Under the pieces are notes generated by a model. The model was not told the origin of the DNA. It did no database searches and worked only from the letters and a program-made list of their open reading frames with translations. Positions 18,801-27,880 of a stretch of DNA of 64,000 nucleotides are shown piece by piece. Made by a program: the position numbers and the translations under genes. Origin of the DNA: Acidobacteriota bacterium (lineage in GTDB: Bacteria > Acidobacteriota > Terriglobia > Bryobacterales > UBA6623); contig WGMB01000007.1 of NCBI GenBank assembly GCA_016125275.1, forward strand, positions 62,001-126,000. Direction: 5' to 3'. Position 1 is the stretch's first letter, and each line of letters starts with the position of its first letter.

Positions 18801-18933
18801 CACGTCCACGTTGATCACCCTGGTCTTCATCCCGGTCGTTTACTACACGTTGGAGTCTTGGGGCGAGCGTTCTCGGGAGGTCGAGGACGCGGCGTCGGGC
18901 GATTTCCAGCCCGCACAATCGTCCGGCGACTAG
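15811..18933 (+). CDS. RND efflux pump subunit 1 (HAE1/AcrB-like)
   Basis: This 1040-residue inner-membrane pump starts [19 protein letters not shown]. Its twelve helices are split as 1+5 and 1+5 around two large periplasmic domains, as in AcrB. Signatures are ETDYPTLSINVSYPGVAPQEME, the TM4 motif [15 protein letters not shown] and the TM10-12 region [20 protein letters not shown] plus [19 protein letters not shown]. The AcrB relay pair D407-D408 appears here as Asp-Asn, and the K940 site as Asn. The start is ATG 15811 (upstream residues in the open frame are spurious), 58 nt after the adaptor gene. Confidence 0.93.
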   Translation: MSLPEFSIERPVTVLMACLMAILLGAIAFVEIPIDLMPETDYPTLSINVSYPGVAPQEMETLVARPLEQALAGTPGAEKITSSTSEGRASVRLEFAYGTDLDESAAEMRSRLERRRDALPEDIEPPTLYKYDVSQYPIMYLTIASPDMDAKELRFFSEKFIQHRLERIGGVAASRISGGLRRQIHVNLSLKKLRALNLSVAQVVQTLRNENLNRPVGPVQEGRYEVLVRTEGEFDAIDDILNVAVTKRNGVNIYVRDIATVEDSHEDVRYMVSVDGEPAVRVFVYKQSGGNTVEVSDAVREEVVKINRDYPQISVTVPWDTAEFIQAAIDNVKTATIVGAGLAVIVLLFFLRSLSSTLIIGVAIPISVISTFALMYFNGFTLNTVSFGGLALGVGMLVDNAIVVLENIFRHREEGLSGKEAALLGSSEVAVAITASTLTTIAVFVPVLFIQGIAGQTFKQLAWVVSFALFCSLVVAVTIVPMLCSRFLRKQGGRQERGLARWIGKSLDGLSSGYEGVLSWALDNRLLVTTTAVALFAGAVYIWPLIGVELEPELDEGMIWISATLEPGTRVEVTDQVSKQIEQVVRQNVPEIRTIMSEAGSNSSWRAEGTNEADIRVYLVDQDQRTRSAAAIAQELRPLVQIQPGMIVQTRVRGAIHSRGGDFGEGRLSVEIRGHDFDVAKDLADQVLKMMLATDGVASAELSRQPGMPELVVSVDREKANAMGLSVAEVADTMETAIGGTRASMFREEGDEFDILVRLAKEDRIDVSQLDRIAIQLPDGSTIPAGDIVHLERREGPVEITRSDQQRIIVVSGVIEDRDLGSVVDELREKLATIPRPGDFEFVFGGEYEDQQEAFREMTFAALLALALVYMVMAAQFESVRDPFIILFSIPLAFIGVAVILLLTETTFNMQGFLGVIILVGIVVNNAIVLVDYTNLLRREHGYKIRDAVVTAGSRRLRPILMTTVTTVLGLLPMSLGWGEGGELQVPMARVVIGGLTTSTLITLVFIPVVYYTLESWGERSREVEDAASGDFQPAQSSGD

Positions 18934-18949
18934 AGGGCGCCTTTGTACG

Positions 18950-21900
18950 ATGAGTCTTCCTGAGTTTTCGATCCGACGGCCCGTCACCGTCTTGATGGGC
19001 TGCGTGGTTGCGATCCTGCTCGGTGCGATCGCGTTCGTGGAGATTCCGGTCGATTTGATGCCGGAAACCGAGTACCCCACCATTACAGTCAGCGCGCAGT
19101 ACCCCGGCGTGGCTCCGGCCGAAATGGAGACGCTGGTGGCGCGACCGCTCGAAGAGGCGATGGCCTCGGCTCCGAACGTCGAGGAGCTGACGTCGACCGC
19201 CAACGAAGGCCAGGCGTCGGTGCGCGTCCGCTTCGAGTACGGCATGGATCTGGACGAGGCCGCCAACGAGCTGCGCGCCCGCATCGACCGCAATCGCGGC
19301 CGGCTCCCCGACGACATGGAGCCGCCGATGATGTACAAGTTCGACACCTCGCAGTTCCCGATCATGTTCATCACGGTCCGGGCCAACGAGATGGACGGCA
19401 AGGCGCTGCGGCACTTCGCCGAGAAGAGCGTGCAGTACCGCCTGGAGCGTGCGCCCGGCGTGGCGCAGGCGCGGGTGAGCGGCGGCTTCCGCCGGCAGAT
19501 CCACGTCGACCTCGACCTGGACAAGCTGCGGGCGCTGAATCTCTCGGTGGCCGACGTCGTCAGCCGGCTGCGCGAGGAGAACCGCAACATCCCGGTCGGG
19601 CCGGTCAACGAAGGCCGCTACGAGGTGCTGCTGCGCTCCCAGGGCGAGTTCACCAGCCTCGAAGACATTCTCAATGTGGGCGTGGCGACGCGCGGGGCCG
19701 TGCCGGTCTATCTGCGCGACATCGCGACCGTGGAGGACTCCTTCGAGGAGGTCCGCTACATCGTCTCGGTGAACTTCGAGCCCGCCGTGCGCATGTACAT
19801 CTACAAGCAGTCCGGCGCGAACACCGTGAAGGTCTCCGACGCGATGTGGCAGGAGGCCCGTGAGATCGAGCGCGACAACCCCGGCGTGACGCTGGAGGCG
19901 ACCTGGGATTCGGCGGACTTCATCCGCTCGTCGATCCGCAACGTGGAGAGTGCCACGGTGGTCGGCGGCGGCCTGGCGGTGTTCGTGCTGCTGTTCTTCC
20001 TACGCAGCTTCTCGTCGACGCTGATCATCGGCGTGGCGATCCCTGTGTCGGTGATCGCGACCTTCGCGCTGATGTACTTCAACGGCTTCACGCTCAACAC
20101 GGTCAGCTTCGGCGGCCTTGCGCTGGGCGTGGGCATGCTGGTGGACAACTCGATCGTGGTGCTCGAGAACATCTTCCGGCATCGCGAGGAAGGCCAGACG
20201 CCGCTCAACGCCGCCATCGACGGCTCGGACGAGGTCGCCATGGCGATCACCGCCTCGACGCTGACGACGGTGGCGGTGTTCGTGCCGGTGGTCTTCATCG
20301 GCGGCATGTCGGCGGAGACCTTCAAGCAGCTCGCCTATGTGGTCTCGTTCGCGCTGCTGTGCTCGTTGATCATTTCGATCACGGTGGTGCCGTCGCTTTC
20401 GGCGAGGGTGCTGCGGGCCGGCGCGGCGACCAGCCGCAAGGGCCTCTCCGGTTGGATGGGAAGGGTGCAGGACGACATGGCCGAGTCCTACGGCAACCTG
20501 GTCGGCTGGGCGCTCAACCATCGGCTGCTGGTGGTGACGACGGCCGTCGCGCTGTTCGCCGGCTCGATGTACGTGATTCCGCTGATCGGCGTGGAGCTCC
20601 AGCCCGAAGTCGACGAGGGCATGATCATGGTCGACGTCGAGCTCGAGCCCGGCACGCGGGTGGAAGTCACCGACAAGGTGATGATGGATTTGGCCCACAT
20701 CGTGGACGACAACGTGCCCGAGGCCAAGTACATCATGACCGAGGCCGGGTCGAACTCGAGCTTCTACTACCGAGGCACCAACTCGGGCCGGCTGCGCATC
20801 GACCTGGTTTCGGCGGCGGAGCGCGACCGCACCGCCCGCGACGTGGTGAATCAGCTCCGGCCCTTGCTCGCCGCCGAACCCGGCATGGTGGTCCAGACGC
20901 GGGTCTCGAGCGGCACCTTCCGGCGCGGCGACGGCGAAGGCGAGCGGCTCTCGGTGGAGATCCGCGGCTTCGACCCCGACGTGACGCAGGATCTGGCCGA
21001 GCAGGTGCGCGAGGCGATGCTGACGACCGAAGGCGTGGCCTCGGCGCAGGTCAGCCGGCGGCCGGGCACGCCGGAAATGCTGGTGCGGGTGGACCGCGCC
21101 AAGGCGACCAGCATGGGCTTGCAGGTCTCCGACGTGTCGCAGACCCTGGAGACGGCCATCGGCGGCTCGCGGGCGTCCATGTTCCGCGAGGACGGCGACG
21201 AGTACGACATTCTGGTGCGCCTCAAGGAAGAGGACCGCTTGAGCATCGGGCAGGTGGGCGAAGTGCCGATCACCTTGCGCGACGGCACTACGGTTCCGGC
21301 CCAGAGCCTGATTCGCATGGACCGCCAGGAAGGGCCGGTGGAGATTCGGCGCAAGGACCAGCAGCGCATCATCGTGGTCAACGGCACGCTCGGCGACCGC
21401 GACTTGGGATCGATCGTGGCGGACCTGCAGGAGAAGATCCGGGCCATCCCCAAGCCGCGCGGATATGAGGTGATCGTGGGCGGCGAGTACGAGGAGCAGG
21501 AGGAGGCCTTCCAGGCGATGACCTTCGCGGCGGTGCTGGCGCTGCTGCTGGTCTACATGGTGATGGCCTCGCAGTTCGAATCGCTGCGCGACCCCTTCAT
21601 CATCCTGTTCTCGATTCCGCTGGCGGCCGTCGGCGTGACGACGATCCTGGTGCTCACGGACACGACCTTCAACATGCAGGCGTTTCTGGGGGTGATCGTG
21701 CTGGTGGGCATCGTGGTCAACAACGCCATCGTGCTGATCGACTACACCAACCTGCTGATCCGCGACCACGGCATGCCGTTGCGTGAGGCCGTGATGACGG
21801 CGGGCAAGCGGCGGCTGCGGCCGATTCTGATGACGACCTCGACGACCGTGCTCGGGCTGCTGCCGATGTCTCTGGGCATCGGCGAGGGCTCGGAGCTGCA

Positions 21901-22069
21901 GGCGCCGATGGCGCGCGTGGTGATCGGGGGGCTGACGACCTCCACGCTCATCACGCTCGTGTTCATCCCGGTCGTCTTCTATACGCTCGAGCAGCGGGCC
22001 GAGCGCAGTCGGCAGCGGCGGATGCTGCCCGACGAGGCGGAGCTGCAACCGGCGCCTTCCGGCGACTAG
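18950..22069 (+). CDS. RND efflux pump subunit 2 (HAE1/AcrB-like)
   Basis: This 1039-residue paralogue of the preceding pump is collinear with it over its full length: [19 protein letters not shown] start, [15 protein letters not shown] in TM4, [20 protein letters not shown] in TM10. It begins 16 nt after the first RND stop, so both are read from one mRNA. A strong intrinsic terminator directly after it ends that mRNA. It is the most divergent of the three at the silent level across the TM4 region. It could form homotrimers or, as in MdtBC, mixed trimers with its neighbours. Confidence 0.93.
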   Translation: MSLPEFSIRRPVTVLMGCVVAILLGAIAFVEIPVDLMPETEYPTITVSAQYPGVAPAEMETLVARPLEEAMASAPNVEELTSTANEGQASVRVRFEYGMDLDEAANELRARIDRNRGRLPDDMEPPMMYKFDTSQFPIMFITVRANEMDGKALRHFAEKSVQYRLERAPGVAQARVSGGFRRQIHVDLDLDKLRALNLSVADVVSRLREENRNIPVGPVNEGRYEVLLRSQGEFTSLEDILNVGVATRGAVPVYLRDIATVEDSFEEVRYIVSVNFEPAVRMYIYKQSGANTVKVSDAMWQEAREIERDNPGVTLEATWDSADFIRSSIRNVESATVVGGGLAVFVLLFFLRSFSSTLIIGVAIPVSVIATFALMYFNGFTLNTVSFGGLALGVGMLVDNSIVVLENIFRHREEGQTPLNAAIDGSDEVAMAITASTLTTVAVFVPVVFIGGMSAETFKQLAYVVSFALLCSLIISITVVPSLSARVLRAGAATSRKGLSGWMGRVQDDMAESYGNLVGWALNHRLLVVTTAVALFAGSMYVIPLIGVELQPEVDEGMIMVDVELEPGTRVEVTDKVMMDLAHIVDDNVPEAKYIMTEAGSNSSFYYRGTNSGRLRIDLVSAAERDRTARDVVNQLRPLLAAEPGMVVQTRVSSGTFRRGDGEGERLSVEIRGFDPDVTQDLAEQVREAMLTTEGVASAQVSRRPGTPEMLVRVDRAKATSMGLQVSDVSQTLETAIGGSRASMFREDGDEYDILVRLKEEDRLSIGQVGEVPITLRDGTTVPAQSLIRMDRQEGPVEIRRKDQQRIIVVNGTLGDRDLGSIVADLQEKIRAIPKPRGYEVIVGGEYEEQEEAFQAMTFAAVLALLLVYMVMASQFESLRDPFIILFSIPLAAVGVTTILVLTDTTFNMQAFLGVIVLVGIVVNNAIVLIDYTNLLIRDHGMPLREAVMTAGKRRLRPILMTTSTTVLGLLPMSLGIGEGSELQAPMARVVIGGLTTSTLITLVFIPVVFYTLEQRAERSRQRRMLPDEAELQPAPSGD

Positions 22070-22091
22070 GCGGCGGCTCGGCGAAGAGCCC

Positions 22092-22128
22092 GCAGGGGGC
22101 CGGACAAATGTCCGGCCCCCTGCTTTTT
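22092..22128 (+). terminator. Intrinsic terminator of the adaptor-RND1-RND2 operon
   Basis: A perfect 14-15 bp stem (GCAGGGGGCCGGACA pairing with TGTCCGGCCCCCTGC around an AA/AAAT loop) is followed immediately by five T residues. It lies 22 nt past the RND2 stop. This is the strongest rho-independent terminator in the window, and it means RND3 needs its own promoter in 22129-22263. Confidence 0.92.
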
Positions 22129-22263
22129 GAGGCCTCGACGGCGCGCCTGGCGCCCCTGCCGGCGCCGCCCGCAGCATTTTGCGGTAACTTCCCACGCGCT
22201 CGCATAGACTAAATACGCGGCGCCGTTGCGTCCGTAGTCTCGTCCGTCTTTGGGAACAACCCG

Positions 22264-25200
22264 ATGAGTCTGCCTGAATTCTCGATTCGCCGTCCGGTGA
22301 CGATCCTGATGGCCTGCCTGGTCTGCATGCTGCTGGGGGCGATCTCGTTCTTCGAGATCCCCGTGGACCTGATGCCGCAGATCGATCAGCCCACGCTGAG
22401 CATCAACATCGACTACCCCGGCGTGGCGCCCGAAGAGATCGAGACCTTGGTGAGCCGGCCGATGGAGCAGATCGTCAGCTCCGCGCCGGGCGTCGAGCGT
22501 GTCCGCTCCACCTCGACCGAAGGCCGCTCATCGGTGCAGATCGAGTTCGTCTACGGCACCGACATCGACGTGGCGACCGACGAGGTCCGCTCCAGGATGG
22601 ACCGCGGCCGGCGCTCGCTGCCCGACGACATCGACCCGCCCTTCATCTTCAAGTTCGACGTGACGCAGTTCCCGATCATGTTCTTGACCGTGGCCGCCGA
22701 CGACATGGACGCCAAGGAGCTGCGCAGCTTCGTGGACCACGATCTGGTCTACCGCATGGAGCGCATCCCGGGCGTCGGCCAGGTGGGCGTGAACGGCGGT
22801 CTTCGGCGGCAGATCAACGTCGATCTCAACCTGCCCAAGCTGCGGGCGCTCGACCTCTCGGTGGCGCAGGTGGTGCAGCGCATCCGCAGCGAGAACCTCA
22901 ACCGCCCGGTCGGGCCGGTGAAGGAAGGTCGCTTCGAGGTGCTGCTCCGGACCACGGGCGAGTACGAGAATCTCGAGCAGATCCTCAACGTAGCGCTGAC
23001 CTCCCGTGACGGCGTGCCGGTCTACGTGCGCGACGTGGCCACGGTGGAGGACGGGCACGAGGACATCCGCTACTACGTCGGCGTCAACGGCAAAGAGGCG
23101 CTGCGCGTGATCGTGTTCAAGCAGTCCGGCGCGAACACGGTGCAGGTCTCCGAGGGCGTCTGGAAGGAGGTGGAGCAGATCCACCGCGACCATCCGAACC
23201 TGCACATCGACAAGACGATGGATACGGCCGACTTCATCATCGCGGCCATCGACAACGTCAAGTCCGCCGCGCTGGCGGGCTCGGTGCTGGCCATCGCGGT
23301 GCTGCTGTTCTTCTTGCGCAGCTTCTCGTCGACGCTGATCATCGGCGTGGCGATCCCGATTTCGGTGATCTCGACGTTTGCGCTGATGTACTTCAACGGC
23401 TTTACGCTCAACACGGTCAGCTTCGGCGGGCTGGCGCTGGGCGTGGGCATGCTGGTGGACAACGCCATCGTGGTGCTGGAGAACATCTATCGCCACCGCG
23501 AAGAAGGCCTGTCGGTGCGCGAGGCCTCGATTCTGGGCAGCAACGAGGTGGCTACGGCCATCACGGCTTCGACGATGACGACGATCGCCGTATTCGTGCC
23601 GGTGGTCTTCATGGGCGGCTACTCGGCGCAGACCTTCACGCAGTTGGCCTACGTGGTGTCGTTCTCGCTGCTTTGCTCGCTGGCGGTCGGTCTGACGGTG
23701 GTGCCGGTGCTGTGCTCCAAGATGCTGCGCGGCTCCAGGGCGAAGATGCCGGGGACGGGCGGCGGCATCGTGGACCGTCTGGCGTCGGCGTACGCGGGCT
23801 CGGTGAGCTGGGCTCTGGACCATCGGCTGGTGGTGTCGGCGGCGGCGGTCGGATCGTTCGCGCTGGCGATGTGGATGATGCCGCTGATCGGCGTGGAGCT
23901 CGAGCCGCAGGTGGACGAAGGCCAGATTCGCGTGAACGTGGAGCTGGAGGCAGGCACGCACGCCGAGATCACCAAGCAGGTGATCGATCAGATGTACCAA
24001 ATCGTCCGCAACGAGGTGCCCGAAGCCGAGTATGTGATGACCGAGGCGGGGCAGAACAGCCCCTTCCGCGGCATCGCCACGCACCTGGGCGAGCTGCGCA
24101 TTACGCTGGGCGACGCCGACACCCGCGACCGGACGGCGGCCGACGTCGCCAACCTGCTGCGGCCCATGCTGATGAGCGTGGTGCCCGGCAGCCAGGTCCG
24201 CACGCGCGTGGACAGCGGAAACTTCGGCCGGCGCGGCGGCTCCTCCGGCAGCGACCGCCTCTCGGTCGAGGTCCGCGGCTATGACCAGGACATGACCCAG
24301 GAGCTGGCGCTGACGGTACGCAACGCCATGCTGGCGACGCCGGGCGTGGTGGAAGCGCAGCTCAGCCGTCAGCCGGGCATGCCCGAGATGGTGGTGAAGG
24401 TCGATCGCCTCAAGGCCGCCAGCATGGGCATGACGGTGGAAGACGTGGCCGACACGCTCGAAACCGCGGTGGGCGGCCGCCGCACGTCGTTCTTCCGCGA
24501 GGCCGGCGACGAGTACGACATCATCGTGCGGCTGCGCGAGGAGGACCGCCTGGGCGTCGACCAGGTGGGCGACATTCCGCTGCGCACTCCGAACGGACGG
24601 CTGATCACGGCCGACCAAGTCGTGCAGTTGTCGCGCATGGAGGGCCCGGTCCAGATCGACCGCTTGGACCAGCAGCGCATCATCATCGTTTCGGGAACGA
24701 TCGCGGACCGCGACCTGGGGTCCATCGTGTCGGACCTGGAGCCGACCCTGGAGTCGATCCCGCGGCCGGCCGGCTACGAGATTCGGCTGGGCGGCGAGTA
24801 CGAGGACCAGGTGGAGGCCTTCCACGACCTGCTGTTCGCGTCCATCCTGGCCTTCATCCTGGTCTACATGGTGATGGCGGCGCAGTTCGAGTCGTTGCGC
24901 GACCCGTTCATCATCATCTTCTCGATCCCGCTGGCGGCGATCGGCGTGGTGACGACGCTGATCCTCACCGACACGACGTTCAACATGCAGGGCTTCCTGG
25001 GCATCATCGTGCTGGTGGGCATCGTGGTGAACAACGCCATCGTGCTGGTGGACTACGCCAACCAGTTGCGCCGCGAGCACGGCTACAACGTGCGGGACGC
25101 GGTGGTGACGGCCGGGGGCCGGCGCCTGCGCCCGATCTTGATGACGACGGCGACGACGGTGCTGGGCCTGGTTCCGATGGCCCTGGGGCTGGGCCAAGGC

Positions 25201-25383
25201 GGAGAGCTGCAGGCCCCGCTGGCGCGCGTGGTGGTGGGCGGTCTGCTGACCTCCACGCTCATCACGCTGGTCTTCATCCCGGTGGTCTACGCGACGCTCG
25301 AAGAGTTCTCCGAAAAAGCCGAGGAGCGCCGCCGCGTGGCCGAAGCCGGTGACGCCGAGCCGCAGCCGGTCTCCGGCGACTAG
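22264..25383 (+). CDS. RND efflux pump subunit 3 (HAE1/AcrB-like)
   Basis: This 1039-residue third paralogue starts [19 protein letters not shown] and has [15 protein letters not shown] in TM4 and [20 protein letters not shown] in TM10. It has no adaptor of its own and sits behind the terminator of the first two pumps, so it is separately transcribed. Its TM3-TM4 coding region is almost identical in DNA to RND1 (163 of 165 bases, 23324-23488 against 16871-17035), although flanking regions differ clearly. Substrate unknown. Confidence 0.93.
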   Translation: MSLPEFSIRRPVTILMACLVCMLLGAISFFEIPVDLMPQIDQPTLSINIDYPGVAPEEIETLVSRPMEQIVSSAPGVERVRSTSTEGRSSVQIEFVYGTDIDVATDEVRSRMDRGRRSLPDDIDPPFIFKFDVTQFPIMFLTVAADDMDAKELRSFVDHDLVYRMERIPGVGQVGVNGGLRRQINVDLNLPKLRALDLSVAQVVQRIRSENLNRPVGPVKEGRFEVLLRTTGEYENLEQILNVALTSRDGVPVYVRDVATVEDGHEDIRYYVGVNGKEALRVIVFKQSGANTVQVSEGVWKEVEQIHRDHPNLHIDKTMDTADFIIAAIDNVKSAALAGSVLAIAVLLFFLRSFSSTLIIGVAIPISVISTFALMYFNGFTLNTVSFGGLALGVGMLVDNAIVVLENIYRHREEGLSVREASILGSNEVATAITASTMTTIAVFVPVVFMGGYSAQTFTQLAYVVSFSLLCSLAVGLTVVPVLCSKMLRGSRAKMPGTGGGIVDRLASAYAGSVSWALDHRLVVSAAAVGSFALAMWMMPLIGVELEPQVDEGQIRVNVELEAGTHAEITKQVIDQMYQIVRNEVPEAEYVMTEAGQNSPFRGIATHLGELRITLGDADTRDRTAADVANLLRPMLMSVVPGSQVRTRVDSGNFGRRGGSSGSDRLSVEVRGYDQDMTQELALTVRNAMLATPGVVEAQLSRQPGMPEMVVKVDRLKAASMGMTVEDVADTLETAVGGRRTSFFREAGDEYDIIVRLREEDRLGVDQVGDIPLRTPNGRLITADQVVQLSRMEGPVQIDRLDQQRIIIVSGTIADRDLGSIVSDLEPTLESIPRPAGYEIRLGGEYEDQVEAFHDLLFASILAFILVYMVMAAQFESLRDPFIIIFSIPLAAIGVVTTLILTDTTFNMQGFLGIIVLVGIVVNNAIVLVDYANQLRREHGYNVRDAVVTAGGRRLRPILMTTATTVLGLVPMALGLGQGGELQAPLARVVVGGLLTSTLITLVFIPVVYATLEEFSEKAEERRRVAEAGDAEPQPVSGD

Positions 25384-25428
25384 CCCGTTCCCGGGCCGTT
25401 TCCGCTAGCCTCAAAAGAGGCTCGCGGA

Positions 25429-26217
25429 ATGTTGATCGACTCCCATTGCCACCTCGACGGCAAGCTGTTCGCCGACGACCGCGACGCGGTGCTCGACGCC
25501 GCCCGGGCGGCCGGCGTGGGGGGCTTTCTGACGATCGGCACCGGCGACGGCCCGCCGGACCTGGAGCCGGCGATCCGCGTCGCCGAGCGCTACGACGACG
25601 TCTGGGCGACGGTCGGCGTACACCCGCATGACGCCGCCAAGTCCGAGCCGGGCACGCTGCAAGAGCTGGCGGCGCTGTGCTCGCACCCCAAGGTCCTCGC
25701 CGTCGGCGAGATCGGGCTGGACTATCACTACGACCACTCTCCGCGCGGCGAGCAGAAGCGGGTCTTCATCGAGCAGATGGGCGTGGCGGCGACGGCCGGC
25801 AAGCCCATCATCATCCACACGCGCGAAGCCTGGGACGATACGCTCGACCTGCTGCGCGAGCACTGGGCGCCGACGGGCCTGGGCGGCGTGATGCACTGCT
25901 TCAGCGGCGACCTGGAGCAGGCCCGGGCTTCGCTCGAGATGGGCTTCTACGTCTCCTTTGCCGGGATGCTGACCTTCGGCCGCTCTGAAGAGCTGCGCGC
26001 CACCGCCGCCGCGCTGCCGCTGGAGCGTCTGCTGGTGGAAACCGATTCGCCGTACCTGACGCCGGTTCCTCATCGCAAGATCCGCCGCAACGAGCCGCGA
26101 TTCGTCGTCGAGACGGCCCGCTGCCTGGCCGGTCTCCACGGAGTGGATTTCGAGCAGGTGAGCGCGGCCACGACGGCGAATTTCCACACGGCGTTCAAAT
26201 TGCGACGCCCCCTGTAA
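25429..26217 (+). CDS. tatD: TatD-family metal-dependent hydrolase
   Basis: This 262-residue TIM-barrel hydrolase has the family landmarks in order: the metal-binding LIDSHCHLDGK at the N-terminus, AVGEIGLDYHYDHS, IIIHTREAWDDT, VMHCFSGDLEQA and the late LVETDSPYLTPVPHRK. TatD proteins are cytoplasmic metal-dependent deoxyribonucleases with proposed roles in DNA quality control. It begins 45 nt after RND3 with AAAGAGG upstream and is followed by the polyprenyl synthase gene after 24 nt. Confidence 0.93.
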   Translation: MLIDSHCHLDGKLFADDRDAVLDAARAAGVGGFLTIGTGDGPPDLEPAIRVAERYDDVWATVGVHPHDAAKSEPGTLQELAALCSHPKVLAVGEIGLDYHYDHSPRGEQKRVFIEQMGVAATAGKPIIIHTREAWDDTLDLLREHWAPTGLGGVMHCFSGDLEQARASLEMGFYVSFAGMLTFGRSEELRATAAALPLERLLVETDSPYLTPVPHRKIRRNEPRFVVETARCLAGLHGVDFEQVSAATTANFHTAFKLRRPL

Positions 26218-26241
26218 AGGGCTACACTGAGGGATCTTCTT

Positions 26242-27252
26242 GTGTCCGCCTCTGCTTCCATAGCTTCTCCCAAGCCGATGAGCCAGGCCGAGATCGCCTC
26301 GCTGGTCGCCGCGGATCTGTTGCGCGTGGAGCGGTTCATCAAGCTCGATGCGGTCTGCTCGGTGGACGCCGTGACGGAGATTTCGCGGCACCTGCAGTCG
26401 AGCGGCGGCAAGCGCTTGCGGCCCACGCTGCTGCTGCTCAGCGCCGGCGCCTGCGGGGCCAAGGACGACTCTCCGATTCGGCTCGGCGCCGCGGTCGAGA
26501 TGATCCACGCCGCCACGCTGGTGCATGACGACGTGATCGACGACGCGGAGGTCCGCCGCGGGGCGCCTTCCACCAATCGCACCTGGGGCAACCAGACCAG
26601 TGTGCTGGCCGGCGACTGGCTCTACATGCAGGCCTTTCGCATCGCGATCCGGCAGCGCAACTTCCGCCTGCTCGACCTGCTGATCGAGCTGACCCAGACG
26701 ATGGTCGAAGGCGAGCTGTTGCAGACCCAGATGGTGGCCCGGCTGGACGTCTCCGAGAAGGAGCACCTGGAGCTGATCGAGCGTAAGACGGCCAGCCTGT
26801 TCTCGGTCTGCATGCGGTTCGGCGCGATGGTCGGCGAAGTGGATCGGCCCACCGAGGACGCCTTGGCCTCCTACGGACGCAACCTGGGCGTCGCCTTCCA
26901 GCTCATTGACGACGTGCTGGACTTCTCCTCGACCGAGGAGCGGCTGGGCAAGCCGGTGGGCAACGACCTGCGCGAGGGCAAGATCACGCTGCCGCTGATC
27001 CGCGCGCTGCGGCAGTGCACCCCCGAGGAGCGCCGGGCGATCGAGACCGTGGTGCGCGAGGGCGGTTACGAGACGACGCCGCAATCGCAGATTCTTGCGA
27101 CGCTGCAGCGCTACGGCACGATCGAGTCGACCCTGCAGACGGCGCGGGAGTACGTGGACGCCGCCGCCGACGACCTGATGCAGGCGCCGGAGTCCCGCTA
27201 CCGCCACGCGCTGGCGTCGATCCTGCAGATGGTCGTCGACCGCGACCGATGA
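26242..27252 (+). CDS. Polyprenyl (hepta/octaprenyl-type) diphosphate synthase
   Basis: This 336-residue trans-prenyltransferase condenses isopentenyl diphosphate onto an allylic primer to make the quinone side chain. The first Asp-rich motif is LVHDDVIDDAEVRRG and the second is QLIDDVLDFSSTEERLGKP. GGKRLRPTLLLL is the diphosphate-binding region. The residues before the first motif are small (AATLVHDD), consistent with a long-chain product, but chain length cannot be fixed by eye. The start is GTG 26242. The stop overlaps the next gene by 4 nt (ATGA). Confidence 0.92.
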   Translation: MSASASIASPKPMSQAEIASLVAADLLRVERFIKLDAVCSVDAVTEISRHLQSSGGKRLRPTLLLLSAGACGAKDDSPIRLGAAVEMIHAATLVHDDVIDDAEVRRGAPSTNRTWGNQTSVLAGDWLYMQAFRIAIRQRNFRLLDLLIELTQTMVEGELLQTQMVARLDVSEKEHLELIERKTASLFSVCMRFGAMVGEVDRPTEDALASYGRNLGVAFQLIDDVLDFSSTEERLGKPVGNDLREGKITLPLIRALRQCTPEERRAIETVVREGGYETTPQSQILATLQRYGTIESTLQTAREYVDAAADDLMQAPESRYRHALASILQMVVDRDR

Positions 27253-27791
27253 TCGAGCGCGAGGTCAAGCTCCCCATCCAAGACGTGACGGCGATCCGCG
27301 CGGCGCTCGAAGCAGCCGGGTGGGCGTGCACGCGTCCGCCGTACCCGGAATCGAATACGCTCTACGACACCCCGGGCCAGGACCTGCTGCGCGCCGGCAA
27401 GATGCTGCGCGTACGCGAGGTTCCGGGCCGGGTGGTGCTGACGGTCAAGCTGGCGCCGCTGGAGGCCGGGCCGCACAAGGCGCGCGAGGAGCACGAGGCC
27501 GAGCTGGCCGAGATGGGCGGCCTGCAAGCCATTCTGCAGGCGCTGGACTTGCAGCCGGCGTGGCGCTACGAGAAACGCCGCTCGCGCTATGAGCGGGAGG
27601 GCGAGGCCGGTGTGATCGAACTCGACGAGACGCCGGTGGGCGACTTTCTGGAGCTTGAGGGTGAAGCCGACTGGATCGACCGCACCGCCGCCGCCTTGGG
27701 CTTCTCTCCGGCCGACTACATCACCGCCAGCTACCGCCGGCTTTTCGTGGATGCGCGGGGCGAGGATGGCGGCGACATGGTGTTCGCCTGA
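27249..27791 (+). CDS. CYTH-domain protein (class IV adenylate cyclase/CyaB-like)
   Basis: This 180-residue protein starts with the ExExK motif of the CYTH superfamily (MIEREVKLPI). It continues with charged strands of the triphosphate tunnel: KMLRVREVPGRVVLTVKLAP, REEHEAEL, YEKRRSRYE, IELDETPVGDFLELEGE and ITASYRRLF. CYTH enzymes bind triphosphates with Mg2+ (class IV cyclases, thiamine triphosphatases). The CyaB-like spacing fits, but actual cyclase activity is not shown by sequence. It is translationally coupled to the prenyl synthase gene. Confidence 0.88.
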   Translation: MIEREVKLPIQDVTAIRAALEAAGWACTRPPYPESNTLYDTPGQDLLRAGKMLRVREVPGRVVLTVKLAPLEAGPHKAREEHEAELAEMGGLQAILQALDLQPAWRYEKRRSRYEREGEAGVIELDETPVGDFLELEGEADWIDRTAAALGFSPADYITASYRRLFVDARGEDGGDMVFA

Positions 27792-27880
27792 GGGTTTGCG
27801 GGCGGCGCTGCTAGAATCAGCGGCAGCGGCGTCGCAACCTTCCCGCCACGGAGCCCGTCGATCGCTGCAGTGGTTGTGCG

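Noticed and set aside
20000-25197. Very long minus-strand open frames across the RND genes
   Set aside because: The His/Arg/Gln-rich translations have no domain pattern, and the plus strand encodes full-length RND pumps in the same bases.
15811-25383. Naming the pumps mdtB/mdtC or acrB
   Set aside because: They share the general HAE1 plan, but relay residues differ from those proteins and substrate specificity cannot be judged.
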